A DNA stretch of 64,000 bases from Hyphomicrobiaceae bacterium (GTDB lineage Bacteria; Pseudomonadota; Alphaproteobacteria; Rhizobiales; Hyphomicrobiaceae), in contig JAKFWF010000062.1 in the NCBI GenBank assembly GCA_021730785.1, positions 1 through 64,000 of the forward strand. Reading direction: 5' to 3'. Positions 25,574-33,953 of this stretch are shown here, one piece after another. Numbering within the stretch: the stretch's first letter is position 1; each line of letters opens with the position of its first letter. The position numbers were made by a program, and so were the translations under genes. The notes below the pieces were generated by a model. That model saw only the letters and a program-made list of their open reading frames with translations. It made no database searches and had not been told where the DNA came from.

Positions 25574-25598
25574 GTCACCGGCAACACAATGTTTCGTG
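25574..25598 (-). promoter_or_regulatory. Duplicated upstream element of the B1-A1 pair
   Basis: Nearly identical to 24405-24429 and at the same distance from its gene. On the minus strand TTGCCG is followed after 17 bases by ATAAGT, a reasonable vegetative promoter. The duplication unit therefore included the control region, not just the genes. Confidence 0.45.
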
Positions 25599-25686
25599 TG
25601 TCCGTTGCCGCAGCAAACCGGCAAGGGTAGGTTCGTTGCGGGGTTCCAAGGGGTATTAAACCAGCAAAGCAGGCCGGGACGTTCGC

Positions 25687-26124
25687 ATGATCGTGACCAA
25701 GGGGAAGAGCTATTGTTTCGAGGATTTGGAGCTTGGGCACGTTGCCAGCATGGAACGCGTCGTAGCTCAAACCGACGTCACGTCGTTTGCCGCCATCAGT
25801 GGCGACCACAATCCCATCCATCTGGACGAAGCCTACGCTGCCAAGACGAGGTTTGGCGGGTGCATTACGCACGGAATGCTGACGGCGAGCTATATCTCGG
25901 CGGTGTTTGCCATGGAATTGCCGGGGCCGGGTGCGGTTTACATCTCCCAGACGCTGAATTTCGTCGGGCCGGTGCGGGTTGGCGACACGGTGCGAACACA
26001 AGTCACGGTGGTCGAGTTGTTCCCGGCCAAGCGCCGCGTCCGCTTCGCTTGTGAGTGCTCGGTCGCTGGCAAAAACGTACTGACTGGCGAAGCCATGCTG
26101 ATGGTGCAAGCCCGCCCCGTGTGA
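25687..26124 (+). CDS. MaoC-like (R)-specific enoyl-CoA hydratase
   Basis: A 145-residue single hot-dog protein. The hydratase 2 motif is present: FAAISGDHNPIHLD supplies the catalytic Asp and His, followed by ARFGGCITHGML-like FGGCITHGMLTASYIS. PhaJ-type members turn crotonyl-CoA-like substrates into (R)-3-hydroxyacyl-CoA, often for polyhydroxyalkanoate; other members act in dehydration of other acyl-CoAs. The size fits PhaJ, and it is too short for mesaconyl-CoA hydratase. It stands alone, divergent from the small-protein array. Confidence 0.88.
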   Translation: MIVTKGKSYCFEDLELGHVASMERVVAQTDVTSFAAISGDHNPIHLDEAYAAKTRFGGCITHGMLTASYISAVFAMELPGPGAVYISQTLNFVGPVRVGDTVRTQVTVVELFPAKRRVRFACECSVAGKNVLTGEAMLMVQARPV

Positions 26125-26402
26125 GCTGGCCGATGCAGGAACAGGTGCGGCGGCAGCAGCGCGAGCTGCCGTTTCGCACGTCGGCAAATCGTCCGAACAA
26201 GGGCGGTAAGAGTTTTGCGCTGCTCAAATTTTGTAACTGTCAACAGGCGCCTTGTGCTCAATCCATTTCAAACATGTACAAATAGTTAGAACAGTTTCTT
26301 TCCTTGCTTGAAGTAGGCCATCGGTTGTCGTAGCACCGCCCCACAAACGTGGAGTTGCGGACCTACGAAATGGCAATCCTGAGTATACGTACAAGTCATC
26401 AC

Positions 26403-27356
26403 ATGCAGTTGAAATCTGCCTTGCTTCCTGTGCTTTTGGCGCTGACGGCATCCGGTGCGACGAAACCGGCGCACGCTGGCAATCCGATGTTCGGCGCGAT
26501 GGAGCAACTGGCCAAGATCCAGGACGTGGAGTTCAAGGATCTCGATGGCGAACCTCTGTACCTGGGATTCAAGTATTCCTACCACTCTTTTGTTGCACCC
26601 TATCGCGTGACCGATGACGGCTACATCATCGGCGTGGTCGGTCAGAACCGCTACTATCCGCTCAGTGCCAATCTGATCAACGAACTGCAGGGCAAAGGCC
26701 AGTTGCCAAAGCCACTGCCGACCTACCAGTTGTCGCCCCAAACCTATGCCTATGGGCACATCGTGTGGATCATCCTGGCGGGGTTCCTGGCGTCCGTGTT
26801 CGGCGCAACACGGGGCCACGCACGCACGCGCCGGGCCCTGCCGTTTGCCAACGAAGGCATCGCGCTCGAACGGGCGGGCAATTTCGAGCATGCGCTTGCC
26901 GCCTATGACAAAGCATTGAAGCGTGCGCCGCGCCATTGCGACATCCTGTGCCGTCGCGCCAATCTGCATCACAACCGCGGCAACTTCGATTCAGCGATCG
27001 CCGACTTCACGCGCGCGATCACCGTCGACAAGCGCAATGCGCTCGCCCTGCTCGGGCGCGGCTCGGCGTTCGAAGCCAAGAATCTCGGCCGGGAAGCGAT
27101 CGAGGATTATAGCCACGCGATCAGGATCAGCGAGGGTGCGCTCGCCTATTTCGCCCGCGGCAACGCATACCTCGCCGCCGCTGAGTTCGACAAGGCGATC
27201 GCTGACTTCACGACCGTCATCGCCAAGGAGCCGCAGTTGGCCGCCGCCTACCAGAACCGCGGCCTCGCCCACGAGCGCACTGGTGCTGCCCCACAGGCCC
27301 AGGCCGACTATCAGCTCGCCGCTACGCTCGCAGCAGCCCAGAAGTCCGCGGCATAG
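26403..27356 (+). CDS. Membrane-anchored TPR protein
   Basis: A 317-residue protein with a signal-like N-terminus (LLPVLLALTASGATKPAHA), a domain of about 90 residues without known match (GAMEQLAKIQDVEFKDLDGE), a membrane helix (IVWIILAGFLASVFGAT, about residues 120-138), and four to five TPR units from about residue 150 on (GNFEHALAAYDKALKRAPRH, GNFDSAIADFTRAITVDKRN, REAIEDYSHAIRIS, AEFDKAIADFTTVIAKEPQL). TPRs hold partner proteins; the partner is unknown. ATG 26403 was chosen because it begins the signal sequence. Confidence 0.8.
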   Translation: MQLKSALLPVLLALTASGATKPAHAGNPMFGAMEQLAKIQDVEFKDLDGEPLYLGFKYSYHSFVAPYRVTDDGYIIGVVGQNRYYPLSANLINELQGKGQLPKPLPTYQLSPQTYAYGHIVWIILAGFLASVFGATRGHARTRRALPFANEGIALERAGNFEHALAAYDKALKRAPRHCDILCRRANLHHNRGNFDSAIADFTRAITVDKRNALALLGRGSAFEAKNLGREAIEDYSHAIRISEGALAYFARGNAYLAAAEFDKAIADFTTVIAKEPQLAAAYQNRGLAHERTGAAPQAQADYQLAATLAAAQKSAA

Positions 27357-27439
27357 CGCCCATGCGGTCCGCGCGATGTTCGCAGCCGGCCGTGCGCTGG
27401 TAGTGTCCTGCGCCAGTCGCCACGCAAGGAGCCCGCCGC

Positions 27440-28648
27440 ATGCCGTCTTCGAAGCCCGCGAAATCCGCCAAGGCCACCAAATCACCAGCTGTGGTGCGCG
27501 CCGATAAGATCCGCGTTGCAACCTACGATGGTCCGGGCGCCGAGCCGGTGATCCGCGAGGTGCCCTGGCCGCGCATCGGGCCCAAGGCTGCCCTGATCCA
27601 GATCGGTGCCTGTGGCGTGTGCGGCACCGACCAGCACATCCTCAAGGGCCATTGGCCCAAGCCGCTGCCGTGGCCGTTCACGCTCGGCCATGAGTTGGCC
27701 GGCAAAATCGTCGAGATCGGCGCCGATCTGAAAGCCGACCACATGGGCAAAGCGATCGGCATCGGCTCGAAGCTGATGCTGCCGCCGCTGATGCCGTGCG
27801 GCTTCTGCGACTGGTGCAAGCGCTATCCCGAGCAGTCGAACAAGTGCCTCACCCCCGTCTACTATGGGCGCTATCTCGGCTTCGACAAGCCGCCGCACCT
27901 GTGGGGCGGCTGGGCCGAGTACGTCTATGTCGATCTTGAGGAATTGCCTGGCACCAAGATCTACAAGTTGCCAGACGACATGAGCTATCGCCTTGGCTCG
28001 CTGTCGGAGCCTCTGACCTCGTGCATCCGCGCGTTCAACCGGGCAGCCAGAGCCGGCGGCTTCAAGTGGGGCGACACGGTCGTCATCCAGGGCACCGGGC
28101 CGATCGGCATTCTCGCCATTGCCGCGGCCCAGGAGATGGGGGCTGGCCGTGTCATCGCGGTCGGTGCGCCCGAGACGCCGCGGTTGAAACTTGCCCGCCG
28201 GTTCGGTGCGGAAGCAACCGTCGACATCGAGGCGGTGACCTCGCCCGAGGCGCGGATTAAAGCGGTGCGCGACATCGTCGGTGGCTATGGTGCTGATCTT
28301 GTGATGGATTGCTCTGGCCATCCGAGTGCCGGACCCGAAGGCATCGAATTCCTGCGCGACGGCGGCACCTATGTCGAGATGGGGCAGTTCACGGACGCGG
28401 GATCGATCATGACCTCCTGGCATCGCATCTGTACGAAGGATCTGAACGTGCTGGGCTCGTGGGCCTTCACTGCGAACGATCTGGCGCTCGGCGTCGAGAT
28501 GCTCGACCGTGCCCGCAACAAGTATCCCTGGCTCGACATGCAGACGACGTATCCGTTTACCCTGCAGGGTGTGAAAGCTGCGGTTGCCGACGCGATGGCG
28601 ATGAGGACCGTGAAAAGCACGATCATTCCGTTCGAAGAGCTGGTGTGA
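27440..28648 (+). CDS. Zinc-dependent alcohol dehydrogenase-family oxidoreductase
   Basis: A 402-residue medium-chain dehydrogenase. Catalytic zinc ligands are in GACGVCGTDQHI and TLGHELAG; four structural-zinc Cys lie in PCGFCDWCKRYPEQSNKC. The Rossmann site is IQGTGPIGILAIAAAQ. A Lys/Ala-rich tail precedes the domain. The loops are closer to polyol/threonine dehydrogenases than to ethanol dehydrogenase, but the substrate is unclear. AGGAG nine bases upstream supports the ATG. The next gene, an MFS transporter, follows closely and may bring in or remove its substrate. Confidence 0.87.
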   Translation: MPSSKPAKSAKATKSPAVVRADKIRVATYDGPGAEPVIREVPWPRIGPKAALIQIGACGVCGTDQHILKGHWPKPLPWPFTLGHELAGKIVEIGADLKADHMGKAIGIGSKLMLPPLMPCGFCDWCKRYPEQSNKCLTPVYYGRYLGFDKPPHLWGGWAEYVYVDLEELPGTKIYKLPDDMSYRLGSLSEPLTSCIRAFNRAARAGGFKWGDTVVIQGTGPIGILAIAAAQEMGAGRVIAVGAPETPRLKLARRFGAEATVDIEAVTSPEARIKAVRDIVGGYGADLVMDCSGHPSAGPEGIEFLRDGGTYVEMGQFTDAGSIMTSWHRICTKDLNVLGSWAFTANDLALGVEMLDRARNKYPWLDMQTTYPFTLQGVKAAVADAMAMRTVKSTIIPFEELV

Positions 28649-28712
28649 ACCGGTAATGCCTGCACCTCCGACGTCAGCGAACGGAACCCCCATGATGCGG
28701 GCAGGACAAGAC

Positions 28713-29966
28713 ATGACGGCAGCGCTTGCCGCGGCCAAGGCCGACATCGACGGCGCCTATGCGTGGCGGCGGCTCCTGGTGTCGCTGCTGCTGTCGACGA
28801 TCGGCGGCATCGGCCTGTGGTCGGTGGTAGTCGCGTTGCCGACCGTGCAGGCCGAGTTCGGCGTGCAGCGCGGCACCGCATCCCTGCCCTACACCATGAC
28901 GATGCTCGGGATCGCAATCGGCGGCATCGGTATGGGCCGGCTCGCCGATCGTTTCGGCATCGTCCGGCCGCTCACGATCGCGACGCTGGCGCTGGCCGGC
29001 GGGTTCATCCTGTCGTCGCAGGTGCGCACGCTGTGGGAGTTCATCCTGGTCCAGGGGCTGGTGATCGGCATGGCCGGCAGTGCCGCAACCTTCGGGCCGC
29101 TGATCGCCGATATCTCGCACTGGTTCAACCGGCGTCGGGGCATTGCGGTTGCTATTTGCGCCAGTGGCAACTATCTCGCCGGCACCATTTGGCCACCCCT
29201 CCTGCAGGCGGTAATCGCCGACCATGGCTGGCGTACGGCGCACGTCGACATCGGCGTCATCTGCCTCGTCACCATGCTGCCGCTGATCCTGCTGCTGCGG
29301 CGGCCCTCGCCGATCGAGCGCGGACCTGCGGTTGTAGCGCTGTCCGGCGTCACCGGCGCGCCGCTCGCATCGACCTCGACCGGACTGCTGCAAACGCTGC
29401 TGATCATTGCCGGCTTCGCCTGCTGCGTCGCCATGGCGATGCCGCAGGTGCACATCGTTGCCTATTGCGCGGATCTGGGTTTTGGGCCGGCGCGGGGTGC
29501 GGAGATGCTGTCGCTGATGCTGGGGCTGGGCGTCGTCAGCCGTATCGCGTCGGGCTGGATCGCCGACCGCATCGGCGGGGCTGCGACCTTGCTCGTCGGC
29601 TCCGCATTGCAGTGCCTGACCTTGATCCTCTATCTCCCATTCGACGGCCTCATGTCGCTCTATGTCGTGTCTGCGCTGTTCGGCTTGAGCCAGGGCGGCA
29701 TCGTGCCGAGCTACGCGATCATCGTGCGCGAACGATTTCCGGCGACCGAAGCCGGCACCCGCGTTGGCCTCGTCATCATGGCGACGATTGTCGGCATGGC
29801 AGTCGGTGGCTGGCTGACGGGGGCGATCTACGATCTGACCGGCTCCTACCAGACCGCATTCCTGCACGGCATCGCCTGGAACGTCGTCAACGTGGCGATC
29901 GCACTGTGGCTCTGGCTCGGGCGCACACTACGGCCTGCGGCGCGTTTGTCCGTTCAGGGAGCGTAG
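28713..29966 (+). CDS. MFS transporter
   Basis: A 417-residue protein with twelve predicted membrane helices. The MFS loop signature between helices 2 and 3 is visible as GMGRLADRFGIVRPL, and its repeat in the second half is GWIADRIGG. The overall layout resembles the oxalate/formate or monocarboxylate group. I chose ATG 28713, which has AGGA six bases upstream; in-frame ATGs at 28656 and 28692 are possible. It probably shares a transcript with the dehydrogenase. The stop codon (TAG) is made by the first bases of the REP-like element that starts at 29963. Confidence 0.87.
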   Translation: MTAALAAAKADIDGAYAWRRLLVSLLLSTIGGIGLWSVVVALPTVQAEFGVQRGTASLPYTMTMLGIAIGGIGMGRLADRFGIVRPLTIATLALAGGFILSSQVRTLWEFILVQGLVIGMAGSAATFGPLIADISHWFNRRRGIAVAICASGNYLAGTIWPPLLQAVIADHGWRTAHVDIGVICLVTMLPLILLLRRPSPIERGPAVVALSGVTGAPLASTSTGLLQTLLIIAGFACCVAMAMPQVHIVAYCADLGFGPARGAEMLSLMLGLGVVSRIASGWIADRIGGAATLLVGSALQCLTLILYLPFDGLMSLYVVSALFGLSQGGIVPSYAIIVRERFPATEAGTRVGLVIMATIVGMAVGGWLTGAIYDLTGSYQTAFLHGIAWNVVNVAIALWLWLGRTLRPAARLSVQGA

Positions 29967-30112
29967 GTTGGGATAGCGGGCCCCAATGGTCGCGGCCATG
30001 GGGATATCGAAGTTCCCGCGCAACCCAACGACTACCCGTGGAATGTTGGGTTACAGCGGAATGAAATGCGGCATGTTTATTCGTGGTGCGGTGGCCGCCT
30101 AACCCAACCTAC
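29963..30112. repeat. REP-like nested inverted repeat (family R, copy 2)
   Basis: Outer arms GTAGGTTGGGATAG and CTAACCCAACCTAC, inner arms CAACCCAACG and TGTTGGGTTAC, with a longer centre than the other two copies. It fills the whole gap between the converging MFS gene and ABC ATPase gene and supplies the TAG stop of both: GTAG for MFS, and GTAGGTTGGGTTAG read as R-L-G-stop for the ATPase. It could also end transcription from both sides. Confidence 0.85.
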
Positions 30113-31949
30113 GGCGACCAGCGCTTGGAGGTGTGGCGCTCCCCGGCTCGAAGTGCGGGATCGCGGCGATCAATCCCTGAGTATAGGGATCGGTCGGGGC
30201 GGTGAACAGCACGGCACTCTGCCCCTGCTCGACGATCGCGCCTTGCTTCAGGACAATCGTGCGTTCGCACATCATGCGGATGACGTTGAGGTCGTGACTG
30301 ACGAACAGGTAGGCCATCCCCTGTTCGCGGCGCAGGCGATCGAGCAGCTGCAGGATGATGGCCTGCACCGACACGTCGAGGGCGGCGGTCGGCTCGTCGA
30401 GGATCAGCAGTTTCGGTTGAGTTGCGATCGCGCGCGCGATGCCGACGCGGGCGCGCTGGCCGCCCGACAGCTGGTGGGGGAAACGCGCGATCAGTTCCGG
30501 CCCAAGGCCGCAGCGGGTGGCGCACTCGAGGACGCGGGTACGCAGGGCCATGCCATCGCGCAGGCCCTTCAGGCGGCGCAGCGGGTCGGCGATGCTGTCG
30601 AATGCCGAGAACCGCGGATTGAGGCTGTCGCCGGGGTCCTGGAATACGATCTGGATGTCGGCGCGCTGGGTTGCCTTGTGGAAGGTGCTCGCCGGCATCG
30701 CGCCGATATCGGCACCGTCAAAGCGTATTGTACCAGTGGTCGGGTCGATCAATCGGCACACGATGCGCGCGATGGTGCTTTTGCCCGAGCCCGACTCGCC
30801 GACGAGGCCGACGCTTTCGCCGGCTCCAATGTCGAACGACACGCCGGCGACGGCGGTGATGTCACGGTCATAGCGCATGACGAGGTTGGCGACGGTCATG
30901 AGGGGGGGAGGAGTGAGAGGCACCAGAAGTGTGCCGCGTTGGTCCAGCTCAACAGGTGTCATCCCGGCATTTATTGCCGGAACCCATGGCGCCACAATCG
31001 CGGACACCTCGGCAGCGGCACCATGGGTCCCGGGGACAAGCCCCGGGATGACACCTTTCGGGTTGCCCGAGTTGATGTCGTGCGGGTGCGCCGCTCGGCT
31101 CTCAGCTGTCCCCTCCGCCGACAAGCTCGCGACCGTCGAGGTTGGCGTCGGCGAGGCGGCGACCAGACGGCGCGTGTAGGGGTGCGAGGGCGCGCTGAAT
31201 ACCACGGCCGGCGCCGCCGTTTCGACCACCAGGCCCTGCTGCATCACTGCGACCCGATCGCAGTATTGGGCTGCAAGTCCGAGATCGTGGGTGATCAGCA
31301 TCATCGCCATGCCGCGCTCGCGCACGAGGGCTGCGAGCTGGTCCATGACCGCCTTCTGCGTCGTCACGTCGAGGCCGGTGGTCGGCTCGTCGGCGATCAG
31401 CAGATCGGGCTCGCAGGCCATCGCCATCGCCATCATCACGCGCTGGCACATGCCGCCCGACAGCTCGTGCGGGTAGGCACTGATGCGCTTTTCCGGCTCC
31501 CGGATCAGGACGCCTGCGAGCAGGTCGAGGGCGCGGGCTTTCGCCGCGCTGCGCGACAGGGGGCGGTGCGCCCGCAAGGTATCGGCGATCTGATCACCGA
31601 CGGTGCGAATGGGGTTCAAGCAGCTGCGCGGGTTCTGGAAGATCATGGCCAGGGCAGCACCCCGCAGATTGCGCAGATCGGTGGTACCGAGCTTGGTTAT
31701 GTCGATCCCGCGGAAGCGGATGCTGCCGCCCGTGATCCGCCCCGCCCGGTCGAGCAGCCGCATGATGGCCAGTGCGGTGACCGACTTGCCCGAGCCGCTC
31801 TCGCCGACGATGCCGAGGATTTCGCCTCGCGCCACGGCCAGCGATACGCCGCGCACGGCATCGATCGGCCCGGCTCGGGTCGCAAACGTGACATCGAGGT
31901 TCTCGATTTCGAGCAGCGGGGCCGCGTTGATCGTCGCCTCACCTGTCAC
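30099..31949 (-). CDS. Peptide/nickel-type ABC importer ATPase, two nucleotide-binding domains in one chain
   Basis: A 616-residue protein that fuses the DppD-like and DppF-like ATPases. Domain 1 (about residues 10-270) has [26 protein letters not shown] and [13 protein letters not shown]; domain 2 (about 345-610) has [26 protein letters not shown] and [13 protein letters not shown]. It starts at GTG 31949, overlapping the permease stop (GTGA). The linker, residues 299-332, is entirely encoded by a 101-bp palindromic repeat at 30955-31055 ([16 protein letters not shown] and so on). The last residues RRLG and the stop come from a second repeat. A longer frame upstream is not part of the protein. 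Confidence 0.9.
   Translation of the reverse strand: MTGEATINAAPLLEIENLDVTFATRAGPIDAVRGVSLAVARGEILGIVGESGSGKSVTALAIMRLLDRAGRITGGSIRFRGIDITKLGTTDLRNLRGAALAMIFQNPRSCLNPIRTVGDQIADTLRAHRPLSRSAAKARALDLLAGVLIREPEKRISAYPHELSGGMCQRVMMAMAMACEPDLLIADEPTTGLDVTTQKAVMDQLAALVRERGMAMMLITHDLGLAAQYCDRVAVMQQGLVVETAAPAVVFSAPSHPYTRRLVAASPTPTSTVASLSAEGTAESRAAHPHDINSGNPKGVIPGLVPGTHGAAAEVSAIVAPWVPAINAGMTPVELDQRGTLLVPLTPPPLMTVANLVMRYDRDITAVAGVSFDIGAGESVGLVGESGSGKSTIARIVCRLIDPTTGTIRFDGADIGAMPASTFHKATQRADIQIVFQDPGDSLNPRFSAFDSIADPLRRLKGLRDGMALRTRVLECATRCGLGPELIARFPHQLSGGQRARVGIARAIATQPKLLILDEPTAALDVSVQAIILQLLDRLRREQGMAYLFVSHDLNVIRMMCERTIVLKQGAIVEQGQSAVLFTAPTDPYTQGLIAAIPHFEPGSATPPSAGRRRLG
30955..31055. repeat. Dispersed palindromic repeat inside the ABC ATPase gene (family P, full copy)
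   Basis: The element starts GGTGTCATCCCGG and ends CCGGGATGACACC, perfect 13-base inverted ends, with further inner pairing (GGAACCCATGG and CCATGGGTCCCGG). It lies in frame in the linker between the two ATPase domains and leaves the frame open. The other copies (190-255 and 23594-23691) are intergenic or near a gene start. This resembles the Rickettsia palindromic elements that are kept inside proteins. Confidence 0.85.
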
Positions 31950-32794
31950 GTGCGCATCCGTGGATCGAGGATGTCGCGCAGGCCATCGCCCAGCAGGTTG
32001 AAGCACAGCACGGCGAGCATGAGAGCGAGGCCCGGGAAGGCAACCAGCCACCACTTGCCGGTGGTGATGTGGCGCGCCCCCTCCGCCACCATGATCCCCC
32101 ACTCCGGTGTCGGCGGCTGCACGCCGAGCCCGATGAACGACAATCCAGCGGCATTGAGGATCGCCCAGCCCAGATTGAGCGAGATCTGCACCGCCATGGC
32201 TGGCAGGATGTTGGGCAGCAGGAAGTGCGTCACCACCTGGAAATGGCTGTTGCCCGAGGCACGCGCCGCCTCCACCCAGCCGAGGTTGCGGCGCACGTTC
32301 ACTTCGGCACGCGCGAAGCGAATGTAGAACGGCAGGTTGATGAGGGCCGTCGCATAGATGATGTTTTCGACGCGGTTGCCGAGCGCCGCCACCATCGCCA
32401 TGGCCAGCACGAACAGCGGGAACGCCATCAGGATGTCGACGACGCGGCCGATCCAGCGGTCGACGCGTCCGCCGTGATAGCCGCACAGGCTGCCGATCAG
32501 CGCGCCAACGACAAAGGACAGGCTGACGGCGGATGCCGCGATCAGCAGATCGAGGCGAGTTGCCGCTATGATGCGGCTCGCGATGTCGCGCCCGAGCTGG
32601 TCCGTTCCGGCCCAGTGGGCAAAACTCGGCGGCTGCAGGGCGATCGAGACGTTCGAGGCGATCGGATCGTAGGGCGTGATCCAGGGGCCGAGGATCGCGA
32701 CGGCAATCAACAGCGCCGTGCCAGCGGCCGCAGCCGCTGTCACCAGATTACCCCGCAGGACGTAGGCAACGTGGTTTAGTGTCGACGTGGTCAT
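31946..32794 (-). CDS. Peptide/nickel-type ABC transporter permease (DppC-like)
   Basis: A 282-residue inner-membrane permease with about six helices. It begins MTTSTLNHVAYVLRGN, contains the DppC mark HWAGTDQLGRDIASRIIAATR, and has the EAA loop EAARASGNSHFQVVTHFLLPN that docks to the ATPase. The start at 32794 overlaps the stop of the DppB-like gene (ATGA), and its stop overlaps the ATPase start, so all three are translationally coupled. It forms a heterodimer with the DppB-like protein. Confidence 0.92.
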   Translation of the reverse strand: MTTSTLNHVAYVLRGNLVTAAAAAGTALLIAVAILGPWITPYDPIASNVSIALQPPSFAHWAGTDQLGRDIASRIIAATRLDLLIAASAVSLSFVVGALIGSLCGYHGGRVDRWIGRVVDILMAFPLFVLAMAMVAALGNRVENIIYATALINLPFYIRFARAEVNVRRNLGWVEAARASGNSHFQVVTHFLLPNILPAMAVQISLNLGWAILNAAGLSFIGLGVQPPTPEWGIMVAEGARHITTGKWWLVAFPGLALMLAVLCFNLLGDGLRDILDPRMRT

Positions 32795-33822
32795 TCGATG
32801 CCGATCCTGGGGTCGGCGATGCCGTATAACACGTCGATCGTGAGGTTCACGACGACGAAGATCGAGGCCATCAGCAGCACGAAGCCCTGGACGGGCGCGT
32901 AGTCGGAGGCGAGCAGCGCATCGAGCGCATAGGAGGCAACGCCCGGCCACGAGAACACCTTCTCGACCAGCACGTTTGCGCCCAGCATGGTCGAGAACAC
33001 GATGCCGGCAATGGTGAGCACGGGGAGCATCGCATTGCGAAGCGCGTAGACCCCGACCACGCGGGCACGCGACAGGCCCATGGCGTCAGCCGTGCGGATG
33101 AAGTCGCTCCCCAGCACGGCCAGCATCGAGGCGCGGGTCATGCGGGCGAGGGGCGCGAGCACGAACAGCGCCATGGTGGCGGCCGGCAGGATCAGTTGGC
33201 TGGCGGCGGCCAACCCCGTGGTGCCATCGCGCGCGATGAGACTGTCGATCAGCAAAAAGCCGGTGATGCGCGGCGGCGCTTGCGCAAAGATGTCGAGCCG
33301 ACCGGTCGGGTCAGGGGCCCAGCCGAGCAGGTAGTAGAACGCGTAGATCAGCAGCAGTCCGGACACGAAGGTCGGCACGCACACGCCGAGCGTACAGGCG
33401 AAGCGCACGGCGTGGTCGACGAGCTTGCCAGGGTTGAGGGCCGCTGCAATGCCGAGCGGGAGCGCAAGGGTCAAGGCCAGGACCAGGGCGGTGAAGGTCA
33501 ACTCCAGGGAAGCGGGCAGCCGCTGCTGGATGTCGGCAAGCACCGGCTGTCCGGTGGTCAATGAGCGGCCGAGATTGCCAGTGGCGATATCGCGCAGATA
33601 CAAGGCGAGCTGATAGAGCAGCGGCTGGTCGAGCCCCATCAGCCGGCGCACTTCCTCGATCTCCGCCTTTCCAGCGTTCGGACCTGACGCGAAGAACACC
33701 GCCGGATCGCCGGGCAACACGCGCATCAGAATGAACGTGAAGACGACGACACCCAGCAACGCCGGCAGCGACGACACGAAGCGGGTGCCGGTTCTGCGTG
33801 AGATGCTGGCGAGGGTGGTCAT
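32791..33822 (-). CDS. Peptide/nickel-type ABC transporter permease (DppB-like)
   Basis: A 343-residue permease. Family marks are the first helix followed by RVLPGDPAVFFASGPNAGKAEIEEVRRLMGL, a run of about five further helices, the EAA-like loop DAMGLSRARVVGVYALRNAMLP, and the end FVVVNLTIDVLYGIADPRIG. It is the first gene of the permease-permease-ATPase unit. The gene for the binding protein is upstream on the same strand, separated by a REP-like element, so separate control of the binding protein is possible. Confidence 0.93.
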   Translation of the reverse strand: MTTLASISRRTGTRFVSSLPALLGVVVFTFILMRVLPGDPAVFFASGPNAGKAEIEEVRRLMGLDQPLLYQLALYLRDIATGNLGRSLTTGQPVLADIQQRLPASLELTFTALVLALTLALPLGIAAALNPGKLVDHAVRFACTLGVCVPTFVSGLLLIYAFYYLLGWAPDPTGRLDIFAQAPPRITGFLLIDSLIARDGTTGLAAASQLILPAATMALFVLAPLARMTRASMLAVLGSDFIRTADAMGLSRARVVGVYALRNAMLPVLTIAGIVFSTMLGANVLVEKVFSWPGVASYALDALLASDYAPVQGFVLLMASIFVVVNLTIDVLYGIADPRIGIE

Positions 33823-33848
33823 GGGGTCCTATGAAGCGAGCAGGAGTC

Positions 33849-33953
33849 GTAGGTTGGGCTAGATCCCCCCTTGCGATCGTAACTCAACAATCCACGGGGG
33901 ATGCGGGAAGCTGTTGGGTTACGCGCCGAAGGGGCGGCGCTAACCCAACCTAC
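33849..33953. repeat. REP-like nested inverted repeat (family R, copy 3)
   Basis: Outer arms GTAGGTTGGGCTAG and CTAACCCAACCTAC, inner arms CGTAACTCAACA and TGTTGGGTTACG. It fills the gap between the binding-protein gene and the DppB-like permease gene and gives the binding-protein gene its TAG stop (33950-33952). In operons of this type, such a stem after the binding-protein gene commonly protects the upstream mRNA and lowers expression downstream. Confidence 0.85.

Noticed and set aside
23803-25598. Considered as a CRISPR or other short-repeat array
   Set aside because: The repeats are diverged coding units of about 250 bases with signal peptides, not short identical repeats with spacers.
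25687-26124. Considered as mesaconyl-CoA hydratase, which would join mcd in the ethylmalonyl-CoA pathway
   Set aside because: That enzyme has about 340 residues with two hot-dog halves; this protein has 145 and a PhaJ-like single domain, and lies far from mcd.
28763-30064. A 433-codon frame on the same strand as the MFS gene
   Set aside because: Out-of-frame shadow, Arg/His-rich, no membrane segments; the MFS frame has the loop signatures.
30066-32327. A 753-codon open frame on the plus strand across the ABC transporter operon
   Set aside because: It is antisense to genes with full ABC motifs, is Arg/His/Asp-rich without any recognisable domain, and arises from the high-GC codon pattern.
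33849-33953. The REP-like elements considered as miniature inverted-repeat transposons or IS ends
   Set aside because: No target-site duplication is visible and no transposase lies nearby; the nested REP-type arms fit a REP doublet better.
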